The notes under the pieces were generated by a model. The model worked only from the letters and a program-made list of their open reading frames with translations, had not been told where the DNA came from and did not search any database. Made by a program: the position numbers and the translations under genes. From positions 507,488-571,487 of the forward strand of contig VXBA01001570.1 in the NCBI GenBank assembly GCA_013399895.1: 64,000 nucleotides of DNA, in the 5' to 3' direction. This document shows, piece after piece, positions 11,001 through 22,433 of the stretch (the stretch's first letter is position 1; every line of letters begins with the position of its first letter). This DNA comes from Serilophus lunatus (taxonomy: Eukaryota; Chordata; Aves; Passeriformes; Eurylaimidae).

Positions 11001-14000
11001 TGCCTTTTCTTTCTCTACATTGTTCCCACTCGTGCTGAATTACAGTTCTTGCCTCCCAATGTGGGATGCTGTGTTGTGGTAGATTCCATACATATTGCAT
11101 TGTTTGCCTTCTTTATTTCCCTTTCCCCTCCCTGCTCATGGTTGTTTGTTTTCTCTTCATGTGTGGCATCAAAAGGCTGTTTGAAGAGAAACTACCCAAT
11201 CCCAGTGAAAAGGGATGTTGCTTTTGGAAGATCCAGCTGAAGCCTGAGCAGAACTGATAGTAAATTATGAATTAGCTGGAGATTTTCCTCACCTCTTTGC
11301 TTTCTCTTTACTTTTCCTTGCTTTTTTCCTCCTCCCTGTCTGTTTTCCTAATCCTAATTAAAATGTGCTGGGCACAGAACTGTAATGAAGGGCTGGACTC
11401 ATTACTTTTGTTTATGGCAAAATCCAAGTGGAACAGAACTCTAAATGGGCTGTGGTTGAGTCCCATCTCCCTCCATAAAGAGTGTAATAAATATCAGCCA
11501 CATTGATTTTCCTTCCCCTGAACCCTTTCCTATTTGTTCTGGTCTAAGTGCACTATGTTTTCCTCTGAGGTTCCTTTTGCTCTAACTGTTCTATTATCTG
11601 TTGTTGTTGTTAATCTGTGTTGAGTGTGTAATTGAGATCCTAAGAGGGAGGTTAAGAGAAACCCCCTCGGGAAGACATCTGACCTACATGAAGAAAGAGA
11701 AAAAATAAAATAAATAACCCAAGCCATTGAGGCCAACTGCTCCATTTACCTGCTGGAGCCATTTCCTTCAGCAAGGGCTTTCATCCACTCCAAGCTTAGC
11801 TTTCTTTCTGTAATTAGTTCTGTGTATGTGTTTTTAACCTCTACTTGATTTTTGCATTGATTTCTTTGCCTTGGGGGGACATTTGCCCGTTGATTCCCTC
11901 CATCTGATTTTTCCATTACCTGCAGTTGGTGAACTGGTGTTACAGACAGAGGTAGGATGTGTCCCCTTTTCTCTTCCCATTTTCATGCTCTGATGGCCCC
12001 AGTGACACAGGTACATGTTTGGGGGGTGATGTGGAAGATGTCCTAAAGCACAGATGACACCTACTTAATTCCCCTTGGGTTTCCCAGGGAATGGAGACAT
12101 GGGCAGGACTGAAATCCTCCTAAAAGACTGGGAAACTGTGTTCACCCGACCTCAGCCACTCTTCACCAGCTTTCCATCCTCCTCCAGCCTCCTGATCCAG
12201 GCAGTCTCTGTCCTCAGCACTTGAACTTCCCGTCTCCCTTGTTCCGTCACCGCCGCAGGGACATCTTGCAAATACAGGGAATCCTTTATTCCCTGCTCAC
12301 TGGGCCAGTTCCTGAATCTCAGCAGATAAAGAGTTCTTAGTGTTTTCTTAATGTCTCTTTGTAGTTTATTAGAGGCCTAGGAGGCATGAGGGGGAAATGA
12401 GAATGTGACTCAGAAATCCCTGTTCTCAGTCACGTGCTTCCTTCTCAATCTCATTTGTAACCAGACTATTAAAAGTGAATTATCTGAGCTGGGGGTGATG
12501 CTGAAATGGAAGTGCTGGGGGCAGGGAAGTCACACTTCCCTCTGGTGCCTCCAGATCCCAGCAGCTCAGTTCAGCCACTTGTCATCTACCCCTTTCTGAC
12601 CAGATTGGATTTTTGCCCTTGTTACGGGAGGATAGTTGGCTCTGACAGCTGGGGACGTGATTTTCCCTCCAGACCTGATGAAAATGTCCCTCTTGGCTGC
12701 AGCGTGGGATGTCTCCATGCTCCTGACATGGAGCCAGGAAGAGGAGAGGGAGGTGCCCATGTGGTGCCAGCTCTGCTCTCCCTGAAGAGCCCATGGATGG
12801 AGAGACCCTGAGCTGACAGCTCCACTTGCTGTCATGACTCCATGGCATGGCTGTCACTCCTGCTTCCAGGGATGTCTGATAAACTGGAACAAACTGGGAG
12901 GAGGGATTATCAGGCATTAAATGGTGCTGCTGAGCCAAGCCTCCTGCTCCATTCATATGATGAATTTCTGTTTTCTCCCAGGGGCTGACGTGATCCAAAG
13001 GGAGCAGGGTGAGGAGGATCTGGCATGTCTGGGCCTGTGGAAGCATTTGGGGCTCCTCCAGGCCCTGGCTTGTCTCTCTTTAAAGGTCAACTCCTGCTTT
13101 TATTGAAGTGATTTCCCATCTCTCAGTAGGGGCTGGATCAAGCCTTTAAGGAATTAGATTCTCCTTCAGCTCAACCTTTCAAAAATTCCTTTTTGGTCTC
13201 TCCCTTTCTCTTCAGGAATTGCTCTGAGTGGATCTATTGACTTTCCATGGAAAGTGGACATACCCAAGTAAAGAACCTGCTGCTGAAGGTTTTATAGGAG
13301 TAATATTGACCTTCCCATAGATGCTGAAGGGAATAGAAAGCCTTGTTTCTCTGTAAAACTAAAATTGTATTTGACGAGTTCTATAAAACGCTTATAGATT
13401 TTTATTTTTTCCTACTTTGGCTGAAACATCTTTTTTTATCCTGGAGGCAGAATATTTACAGAGAAAGGGGGGAACCTTTTTCTTTGAAAAATATTTGTGC
13501 TGGCAAATTGCTGCAAATTGGTAAGTTCCCAGATGCATCTAAATAAATAACAGCAGAACTTTGGCTGCATTTGCAAAAAAAGTATACACTGGATTTATGG
13601 GCTTGTTTCAGGTATAATTGGGATCTAAGTCAGGTTTACTGAGTATTTACAGGTTTTATATTGTTTCCAATGGAAGCAGTACCTGTGCAGTCTTTTGGGG
13701 AGTAAATTCAGGTCACACCCACTCCAAAACCAGCTCAAACCCTGTTTTTATTGGTGGTTTATTGCCAGTTTTTATTGGGACTTGTGCCCTGCTGCCGCCA
13801 CAGATCCTCCCAGAGATGTCACAGTTTTTCGTGTGGTGACATCTCTTCCTTCTTTGGGTGAAAAGGTGAATCTCTGCACACTGGGAGAAAACAAATGGTT
13901 CAGGGTTAGGTTGGGTTTGGAGGGATATGAGTTCCCAGGGAGATATTCACTTGCCAAACTTCACCTGGGGCTGGGCTGGACAAGCCTGAGCAGGGCAGAC

Positions 14001-15510
14001 AAAGGTCCACCCTGTTTCTGGTGCCCAGACATCTCTTATGGTCACTTAGAAAAGGTTCAGAAAAACACCAGTTCTTGCTAAGAGCAGCTCAAATCTCCTG
14101 TTCTTGCTGCTCCTTGTCTCCTGTGGCTCATATCCTGACAGGAGCTCATCACTTATCAGCATCCCTTGCCCTGAACCCTGTGACCATCAATCAAATCTCT
14201 TCCCTCCCCAGAGCAGGAGCGTTTCCAGCAGTCAGAGAGTATCTTAAAACAAGAACTGAGTCTCTGTTTGCTTTGTGGCTCTCAGCTTCACGTTTTCTAG
14301 GTTTTGTGCCATGCAGAGAGCAGAGAAATGTTCCTTTCATTTTTAAAGAAAACTGAGATAATCTGTGCACAAGAGACTCAAGACTGCAAAAGGTTTCCAA
14401 AGAATTTTAAATACACTGTGGCCATGAGCAACCTGTTGTCTGAGATAGCCTAAACCAACTGATTATTACAATGTACTTAAATAACCATTAATTAAAAATG
14501 TATAAACTCTTTCTATGTCTAAGCTTCACAAAGTACATGATCCCTGCTTTCCTCTGAAACCTCTTTCTTCCAACTGAGTCTTTTATTTTCCTATCAGCCC
14601 TCTAAGTCTTCTTTCTCTGTCTTTTCTCAGCCCCTGATGGCTTTGCTCAGTTCATCCTCTGTCATTTGTGTCTGGATCTGGAAACATTTCTCAGGACATT
14701 TGACTCATCCATCATTTAGATAATCACAACGAAAAAAACCCCTGAATTTCCAGCTATGAACATCCATAAAAAGCACTAAGGAAAAAAAACCCCTCACCTT
14801 GAACTTCCTTTCCTGCTTTTCTTTTCATTTAATTTGAGAATCTGACTTGACAGTCTTTGCTCTGGCAAAAGTCCCACTGAAGTTATTAAGGGCAAGAGCT
14901 TGTCAGGATTAAGGGGAAGGATTTGAAATATCTGTGAGTGATAGCAATATCCCCAGTTCTATTAGGCCGGATAAGTATTTGCAAAGGACATTAACCCTGG
15001 AGCCTTGAGCCAGCTGCTGAAGCCCTGGGGGGAAAGGAGATGAGGTTTCCAGTGGGGACACCACTCCACAGCTGCTGTGATAAGGTTTTGCATCTCTTCC
15101 CTTGCAGAGCTGAGTTCAGGCCACTTCCTCTTGAAGTATCCTTTTGACCATCAGATCTCGGGTTCTGCAAGAAGAAAACGGGCAGTGAGGGGCCTAAAGG
15201 GGAATTAAAGCTTAAAAGTTGATGCTGGCAGTGAGCCTGGCTGTGCTGGTGTCCATCAGGGACGATGACACAGGGGAAAAGCCACCTGAGCTTCAAGCTG
15301 TGGGTGCAGGTGGTTGGGAACTGGAGGGGGCAGAAGCACCACAGTCAGAGACTGGTCTAAACTGGGGTAATATGTGTTATCTTCCAGCAACTTACCACCT
15401 CTTTCTACTGATGAGAACTTCTGCTGCCTCTCTGCTCACATTTCTGGGGGAGTGACTCTCACACAGAGCAAACTTGGCCCATTTGAAGGGCAAATATGAC
15501 TCTGAAGGCA
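8083..15510. other. Long unique non-coding stretch
   Basis: About 7.4 kb in which I recognise no gene and no CR1, the longest repeat-free piece of the left half. Local structure includes a perfect hairpin at 8750-8781, a 9 bp GTTAATGAG tandem pair at 9951-9968, an A-rich AAAAATAAAATAAATAA patch at about 11700, and AT-rich sequence at 14400-14560 containing ATTAATTAAAAATG. Short open frames lack recognisable domains. It could be intron or intergenic DNA. Confidence 0.5.
8750..8781. repeat. Perfect 11 bp inverted repeat
   Basis: CAGAGCTTAAG (8750-8760) and CTTAAGCTCTG (8771-8781) are exact reverse complements around a 10 nt loop. No T-run follows and no gene is adjacent. It may be chance or the relic of a short palindromic element. 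Confidence 0.7.
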
Positions 15511-15751
15511 AAGAGTCCCAGAATGGTTTGTGTTGGGAGGGACCTTAAAGCCCATCCAGTTCCATGGGCAGGGACACCTCCCACTGTCCCAGGTGGCTCC
15601 AGCCTGGCCTTGGACACTCCCAGGGATGGGGCAGCCACAGCTTCTCTGGGCACCCTGTGCCAGGGCCTCCCCACCCTCCCAGGGAAGAATTCCTTCCCAA
15701 TACCCCATCTAACCCTGCCCTTTGGCAGTTTAAAGCCATTAGGACAAGGGT
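15511..15751 (-). mobile_element. CR1 LINE 3' fragment
   Basis: The 3' end is at the low coordinate: CCCAGAATGGTTTGTGTTGG, then GAGGGACCTTAAAGCCCATCC, ATGGGCAGGGACACCTCCCA and GCCTGGCCTTGGACACTCCC. It reaches the former ORF2 end (CAGTTTAAAGCCATTAGGAC, about 15727-15746), where it is truncated. It belongs to the subfamily whose plus-strand relatives lie at 21.8 and 25.7 kb. Confidence 0.9.
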
Positions 15752-16119
15752 GAGTGGGTCAGAAAAGGAGTCAATTAAAAAAGCTTTTCTTACACCTTTT
15801 TATGCTTTCTTGCTAGATGAATTTGGGGATCATGTGAATTCCCAGCCGGGCAAACTGGAGAACAGCTTTACACAGGCAGCATCTCCTGCCTCGTGCAGTG
15901 AATTGAAGTGTTGCTCCCACTCGTGTCACCTTCTCCACTGTAATTCCTGCCCTGACACACATGGCATTTCCATGAGCACGTGGTTCCCTGTCCCTCCTGT
16001 CGGGGGAAATCACCTTAATGCCGATGTTAAAACCAAATAACCACTGAAACAAATTTAAAACAAAAACAGTTCCTGAGGCTGTTCCATCCCCACCACCCAC
16101 CACCACTTATAACTAATTG

Positions 16120-16400
16120 GGGCTTTGTTATGTTCCCTCACCCAGTGACAGATAAATACTAAACTCCACTGGTTAACAATAATCACCCTAATTATGCCAA
16201 GATGACATTTACAATACAGGCAATTGCTAATCCATTACCTCAATGCTGAATACTAGAACACTCAAATTAAAAGTTATTCACCCACAAAGAACAATGTTTT
16301 AGTAGCTGACACAGCTTAGTAAAGGAATTTATTAAGGTAATTTGCAGTTTTTCCATAAATAAAACATTCTAGAGTTCCCCAGTCCCCCTCCCTTCCCCAA
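16120..16400. promoter_or_regulatory. Possible conserved non-coding element
   Basis: An AT-rich block without repeats, containing GGTTAACAATAATCACC (HNF1 or SOX-like), CTAATTATGCC and CAATTGCTAATCC (homeodomain-like). The call is an impression from composition and motif content only; no conservation can be seen from one sequence. Confidence 0.2.
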
Positions 16401-19400
16401 AATAATCTTTTGTGATAAATTTTTTCTCTCTCTTGTAGCATGGTTAAAAGAATAATAATTGAAAATGTCAGGCAGAGTTGCATATTTAAATTTGCTCACC
16501 TGAAAGAGGACAGAGCTGCTCTTCCATCCCTTCAGGTTCTCTTTGGAGAATGGGGGTGATACTTGGGGTCTGTGATGTTGCAGGAGGTCGCTGTCATGGA
16601 ACCTTTGGTGATGTGAGACCTAATGATGGCTCTGAATGTGTCAGGGAGTTGTGGCCAGCGCTGAGAGGTCCAGTTTGTGCTGGTCAGTGGTCCAAGTGTG
16701 TGGTGGTTGATGTCCCAAACCAGGACTCTCTGACGCTCATAAGGGAAATGCTGAGGAAGAAGCAAAAGGGCTGTGAGTCTTCCTAAGCACAGACTTGAAC
16801 TCACGGGGGTAAATGCTAAAGCTTTGCTTATGTGTGGTTCCCAACCAAAGCCAAACAAGAACCCAAATGAAGCTGGCTTTGTATCCCAGCCTGCAGTAAA
16901 CAGCATCACTGTGGGGAGAAGGGAGGCACCTGGAGCTTTATTCCAGCACCTGGAGGCCTTTTTCTTTCAGTGATCTCTTCCTGACTTGTCTCCCATCATT
17001 AAAACACAAAAAGGGAAAATCCTTCTTAGTTTGATTTCCTGGGAAGGGAGAGAGTCCTGCTGACAAATATTAATAGAGGGAGCAAAAGGGTTAAATAGAC
17101 ACAAAAACTCAGAGCTGGGTTTCATTACACCCCCCGGGCAGCCCCTTGCACCTGGTGCTGACAAAGCCCCTGCCAGCAGCACATCCAGTTAAAGGCTGGA
17201 GCAGGAAGGCATTTGGGGGGGTTTGGTTTTTATCACAGCAGCTCTGGCCAAGGCTATTTGCAGTAAATCAGCAGTCACAGAAAGCCCAGAGCCCCCCCCA
17301 GCACATCCCTTCTGTGCTGGCCACCTGCAGCAGCCGGGCCAGTGTCACCCCAGGGGACCCGTGTGTGTCCCAGCCCCACCTGGAGCCAGCAGCCTGTGGC
17401 ATAAGCCGGGTGTTGGGGGCAGGGTCTGCCAGGCTCATCCCTGGTTGTGCAGGGCATGGCCAGAGGACTCGAAGTGGAGCTGCTCTGCATCTGTGGCTCC
17501 TCACAGATCCTCTCCTTCTGCTCGGGCTTTTCATCCCAGTGTGAAAAAAGACATTTCTGTGAGATGGCAAAACCTTTGCAGCTGGGCTGGAGCAGTAGCT
17601 CAGGGTGGAGGGCAGATGTCCAGAGCCCCGTGCAGGGACAGCTGAGCTCCAGCCCTGCCCACTGACTCTCTCCTGTCCCCGATTTTACTCAGTTGGTGCG
17701 AGTTGTCATTGTGGCAACTGAACTGAGACTCCATATCCCTGCACACCAGGGTAGGACCATCTTTCTGGCCAGCTTGTGGGACACAAGAGCTTTGTCCCAC
17801 AGCGATTGTGCCCCTGGCTGGAGCAGGGGAACCTGCCAGAGGAGGAAAGCCCCCTTTAGGTCCCTCTTTGGACCCGAAGTGTTGGAGCATTTGGGAGCAG
17901 CTCTGAAGCAGCACATACACAGCCTTGCACCCCATGTGCTGTGCCAAAGCTCTGCCTCGGCTCCTCCCTGCACGACGCTCTCCCGAGGGTACCTTGGATG
18001 CGACGGACGGATCTCAGGAAGGCAGCTCTCGTAAACAAAGATCCTCAAGCCTGGTAATCACCACTGCTCCTCCTTCTTCTTCCTCAGCTCAATTAGGAGA
18101 CAGTGTATTCCTGCTCGCCCCTCTGCTGTTATTTGCTCCTGTGGAGTTTTTCCTGCCCTTCCTTCTGCAGTTGAATCCTTAATAGACTGGGCTCTACTCC
18201 AGCTCTGAGCTCGCAGCTCTGAGCAGACACCCAGGGCAGGAATGAGACGACTTCCAAAACTGCTCCCAGGAAAATGAGAGCTTTTTTCAAGGAAAGGGCT
18301 CGCTGCAAAGGAAATCTGAGTGAGGAAAAGGGATGCCATGAAAGACAAGTCTTTAAAATGCCTCGTGTAGGGGTGCTCCTGTTTGGAGATAAAGTGGTGC
18401 TAATTTGAACGAACTTTATTCCTTCCCGAGGAGAGTAAACGCCGCCTGATTAAAGCCACTTGAATTCTGAATCAGAGGCTTTGCCTGGGGAGTTAATGGC
18501 CAGTAACAGGCAGCAAACAAAGGCAGGGAATGCTTGTCACAGCAGGGTTCAAACTTCAGCACATAACTCCTTATGAGCTGAGAACTATATTTCATCTCAA
18601 CATATAAACTGACAACCCCAATTTGTACAGACATAGCAAGACAGTAAAATATGCCCCTCTGCTTGTTCCTGTTCAAGGGCATACAAGCCCTGAGTACTCG
18701 AGTGTGGGGACAATCACAGAGCAGAGGAGAGAAATTTCCACCACGTCTTGGAGGGATGCAGTGACGCCTCAGCCCTGCTGCTCACCCAGCTCTGGACCAT
18801 GTCATCCTGCAACTATCAAAATCACCTCTTCATAAAGGCAGAAGTTTGCTGAGCTCACTCACGCCAGTTGTGACTACTGTCCCAATTACCACTGTAACTC
18901 CCCACCCATTCCCTTCTTGTTTCCCAGCTCGTTGCCATTAATCTGTTTTTTTTTAATTTTATTTATTATTTATTTTTCCCTCCACCAAATTCCTGCCCAG
19001 TTGAACCCAGTAGCTCTGACTCAGTCATTCCTTTATGATGGAAGTTCAGCCAGTGCTTCAGTGGCCATTCAGCTCTGCTTCCCATCGTCCTGTCTGTGCA
19101 AGATCCCCAGTTTAGGCCTTTGGATCTGAACCCAGGGCCGTGGAGCTGAGCACTGGAGCTGAAGGTACCACTCTACACAAACTGGAGCAGAGGGAGGCAA
19201 TGCACTGAGTGGAAAAACCTAAAGGGTTTGTCCAAGATTCTATTTATAAGGGAAGGAGAAGAATCCACAGGCCTGGAATACTTCCTTATTTCTTCTGAAA
19301 ACCTGAATTTTGGTGGTAAGAAGCACGTGCTTGACCCTCACCCTCTGCCATAAGCAAGACCCAAAATTCACCAAAACAGGGAGAACTGTAATTGCATCTC

Positions 19401-19615
19401 CCTTGGCAGATGCTGGTTATGGGACTGTGAGGAACAACAGGGGATTTCTTGCTTTCTCTTCTTAAAGTCACAGAAAGATGGAGCTCCCTTGTTCCTCACC
19501 AACCACAATTATTTCCTGTCATTTCCATTTTTGAGTTGCATATTTCTTCCCTGCCAGGCTCCCACATCTATAGAATAGAGCCTGGTCCTTATCCTGAGGG
19601 GGCATAAAAGTGATG

Positions 19616-19671
19616 GAAAAGAAAGAAGGAATGAAAGAAAGAAAGAAGGAGGGAGAGAGGGAGGGAGGAGT
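19616..19671 (+). repeat. Purine tract (GAAA/GGGA)n
   Basis: About 55 bp made almost only of A and G, with GAAAGAAAGAAAGAAGG and GGGAGAGAGGGAGGGAGG words. It is a simple repeat that could adopt triplex structure. Confidence 0.85.
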
Positions 19672-19739
19672 AGCATGAAAATCAACAGTTTCTCTTCCTC
19701 TCATTTTAGGTCAGAAAAAGTCTTCTCAACTTTACGAAA

Positions 19740-20100
19740 GGCATATTGAAAAAAAAATCAGTAAATTCATGAACATGCAGTTATTACTTAGCAGACAAAT
19801 TGCATTTCTTCCAAAATGTTCCAAAATGCATTCATTTTCAGAGTACATTACTTTCATAATACTGTGTGGAACATTAAATGAGAATTTCCCTGACTTGGCT
19901 ACAGAGCACATTTTTATATCTCAGAGTCTGACACAGAGCCCAGGGTAACTAATGAAAATCTTTTCGAAAAGTGACAATCTTGTCTAGCAGCCTCGCCTGT
20001 TGAAGAGATTGCAACATAAAACAGATGAGTGCCCTGCTTGACAGCTAATTGTGTCGGGCTTAATTACAACAAGCAGAATTTAATCGGCTGTGCAGTGCAG
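19740..20100. promoter_or_regulatory. Possible conserved non-coding element
   Basis: An AT-rich, repeat-free block with TTCCAAAATGTTCCAAAATGC words, GACAGCTAATTGTGTCGGGC and GGGCTTAATTACAAC (homeodomain-like TAATT cores) and AACAAGCAGAATTTAATCGG. It looks like constrained unique sequence, but this is inference. Confidence 0.2.
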
Positions 20101-20680
20101 TTTTTTAGGATGGGGGAGCCATCTGGAAGGTACCTTGCTCCCGGGCTGATGGAGGGGTGGGCAGCGCTGGATTTCAAAGACAGGGGAGCGACTGTGTGTG
20201 GATTGAAATGCAGAAGTAGTTCCTTCCTTAGTGTATTTCATTTGAGCCTTTTGATGAATTTTAGAGATATTTATGCAAACCTGCATGCTGTTGCCTCGTG
20301 AAGACAAGGTTTTGGAAAGCTTCCCAGGCTCCATTTGATGAGGCTCGTTCTCCTCCGTGGCCCTGTGCGGTGGCCAGAGCTCAGCACAGAGCTGTCAGGT
20401 TCCACATATCCAGTCACTCTCTTGGGCCCTCACCTCTCAGATCCATCGTGGCTCCCGCCTTTCCCTGGCCCCTGATCTTTGGGATGGCTCTGTCAGGTGT
20501 GGTCACTCCCAGTGTGGCCATGGCCAGGGGAAAGTGCTGCAAACTCGGGTTTCTCAGGGGCAGGTTGGTGTCCCTGGGCTGTCCTGCTCTGCAGCTTGAC
20601 GTGAGGGCCCTGCACAGCATCAGGAGTGAGAGAGCTCTGTTTGTTTTGACACGAAAATACTTGAAAGGGAAGGGCCCTAA

Positions 20681-21322
20681 GTCATAGAATCCCAGAATAT
20701 GCTGAGTTGGAATAAACCCACAAGGATCATCAGTCCCACCCCTGTCCCTGCACAGACCCCCCAACAATCCCACCCTGTCCCTCAGAGCCTTGTCCAAACC
20801 CTCCTGGAGCTCTGGCAACCTTGGGGCCGTGACCAAACCCTGGGGAGCCTGGGCAGTGCCCAACCCCCCTCTGGGGGAAGAACCTTGCCCTGAGATCCAT
20901 CCCAAGCCCTGACACAGCTCCAGCCCTTCCCTGGGCTCCTGTCCCTGGTCCCAGAGCAGAGCTCAGCCCCTGCCCCTCCGCCTCCCCTCGGGAGGAGCTG
21001 CAGACCCCGAGGAGTCTCCCCTCAGTCTCCTCTGCTCCAGCTGAACGAGCCAAGTGCCCAAAGCTGCTCCTCAGACCCTTCTCTATCCCCATGTCCCTCC
21101 TTTGGACACTCCAACAGCTTTGGATCCTTTTGATATTCTGGTGCCCCAAACTGCCCCAATATTGCAGGTGATCCCCCCCAGGTCTGAGCAGAGCAGGACA
21201 ATCCCCTGGCCAGTGATGCTGGGCCTGGTGCCCCCTGGGACACAGTGTGACCCTCTGGGCTGCCAGGACACTCTGCAGACTCATGTCCCTTTCCACAGGT
21301 CTGCTCTCCACCCTCTTGTTCC
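20681..21322 (-). mobile_element. CR1 LINE fragment, longest minus-strand copy
   Basis: The 3' terminus is well kept (GTCATAGAATCCCAGAATATG at 20681). The copy runs about 640 bp back through the 3' region and the C-terminal part of ORF2, through CCTTTGGACACTCCAACAGC, GGACAATCCCCTGGCCAGTG and TGGGCTGCCAGGACACTCTG, and ends near 21322. A 193-codon minus-strand open frame (20730-21311) falls entirely inside it and is a relic reading of CR1, not a host gene. It shares a nearly identical 180 bp block with the copy at 6692-7075. Confidence 0.92.
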
Positions 21323-21794
21323 TTGGTCAAGGATCTCCAGGGTCTCAGAGTCAGCCCTTTGTATGGTTTTATATCCTTCTTCAAGGCTGGACCTCAACAC
21401 CCAGGGAAAATCCTCCAGTGACCTGGGGTGTCTGACACCATCTCCTGCTGAGCTCTGGTGAAAACAGGCCATTGATAACAGACCCACTCCCTCAGAACTG
21501 CAGGCTAAAACACTCCTTCATATTTTCTCCCTGAATAGATTAATAGACAGCTATTAAAATAGTCCTTTGTCATGTCAGAACGAGGAAGAATGAAACATGC
21601 CTTTCAAAGCCTTTGAAACAACAACAAAAGGCTCTTGCTCACACAGGGATCCCTTGGTACCACGTGCCTGGTAGTAGCTCTGTGTCCACAGCCTGGTCCC
21701 TGCAGGGCTGCTCCCATCCCTTGCTCTGCACTGCCCTGCTCACACACAGAGCTGTTAGTGCTGCTACAACAGGGATTTGGCTACAACTGCCCCA
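21323..21794. other. Spacer between two CR1 copies
   Basis: About 470 bp. The first 60 bp might be a further worn part of the preceding CR1. Otherwise nothing is recognised. Confidence 0.4.
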
Positions 21795-22273
21795 GGCTGC
21801 AGCTTGGAGCTGCTGCAGGGAGTCCAGAGGAGGCCACGAAGATGCTCCAAGGGCTGGAGCCCCTCTGCCCTGGAGCCAGGCTGGGAGAGCTGGGGGTGTT
21901 CACCTGGAGAAGAGAAGGCTCCATGGAAACCTCATTGTTGCCTTTCAGGGCTTGAAAGGGGCCTGTGAGAAAGGTGGGGATAAACTTTTTAGCCAGGCCT
22001 GTGACAAAAGGACATGAGGGAATGGTTTTAAATTGAAGGAGGGTTGATTTAGATTAGATGTGAGGAAGAAGTTTTTTACAATGAGGGTGGGCAGGCCCTG
22101 GCACAGGGTGCCCAGAGAAGCTGTGGCTGCCCCATCCCTGGAAGTGTCCAAGGCCAGGTTGGATGGGCCTCTGAGCAGCTTGGTCTGGTTGAAAATGTCC
22201 CTGCCCACGACAGGGTGTTGGACCATCTGGCCTTTAAAAGGCCTTTCAAACCCAAGCTGTTCCATGATTCTAC
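21795..22273 (+). mobile_element. CR1 LINE fragment with ORF2 C-terminal relic
   Basis: About 480 bp ending at the CR1 terminus (GCTGTTCCATGATTCTACAC). Landmarks in order are GAGTCCAGAGGAGGCCACGA-like sequence, GCTGGGAGAGCTGGGGGTGT, GAAGAGAAGGCTCCATGG, TTTAAATTGAAGGAGGG and CCCATCCCTGGAAGTGTCCA. One plus frame (22060-22165) still reads RKKFFTMRVGRPWHRVPREA and then the PSLEV word. This is the C-terminal end of the CR1 ORF2 endonuclease/reverse transcriptase protein, well outside its catalytic domains. Frame breaks and truncation make it dead. Confidence 0.92.
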
Positions 22274-22314
22274 ACCTGTGTTACCCAGGCAAAGAATTAA
22301 TCACTACAAACTTC

Positions 22315-22433
22315 CACAGAATCACAGAATATGCTGAGCTGGAAGGGACCCACAAGAATCATCCAGTCCAACTCATAGCTCTGCACAGGACACTTCAACA
22401 ATCCCACCATGTCCCTAAGAGCACTGTCCAGGT
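22315..22433 (-). mobile_element. CR1 LINE 3' end fragment
   Basis: CACAGAATCACAGAATATGC marks the 3' end, followed by TGAGCTGGAAGGGACCCACA, CAATCCCACCATGTCCCTAA and GAGCACTGTCCAGG. It is short, 5' truncated, and faces the 3' end of the preceding plus-strand copy across about 42 bp. Confidence 0.9.

Larger units (their letters stand above)
15752..20680. other. Unique non-coding DNA, two possible regulatory blocks
   Basis: No gene or CR1 is seen over 4.9 kb. AT-rich, repeat-free blocks at about 16120-16400 and 19740-20100 are described separately. 17100-18050 is GC-rich with scattered CpG (densest near 17960-18010) but not dense enough for a convincing island. A purine tract lies at 19616-19671. 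Open frames at 17146-18050 on both strands overlap one another and have no recognisable domain. Confidence 0.45.

Noticed and set aside
17960..18010. Local CpG cluster considered as a promoter island
   Set aside because: Too short and CpG density too low; no transcript features are adjacent.
20730..21311. 193-codon minus-strand open frame
   Set aside because: It lies wholly within a CR1 copy and is the CR1 sense strand, glycine-rich from GC-rich repeat sequence.
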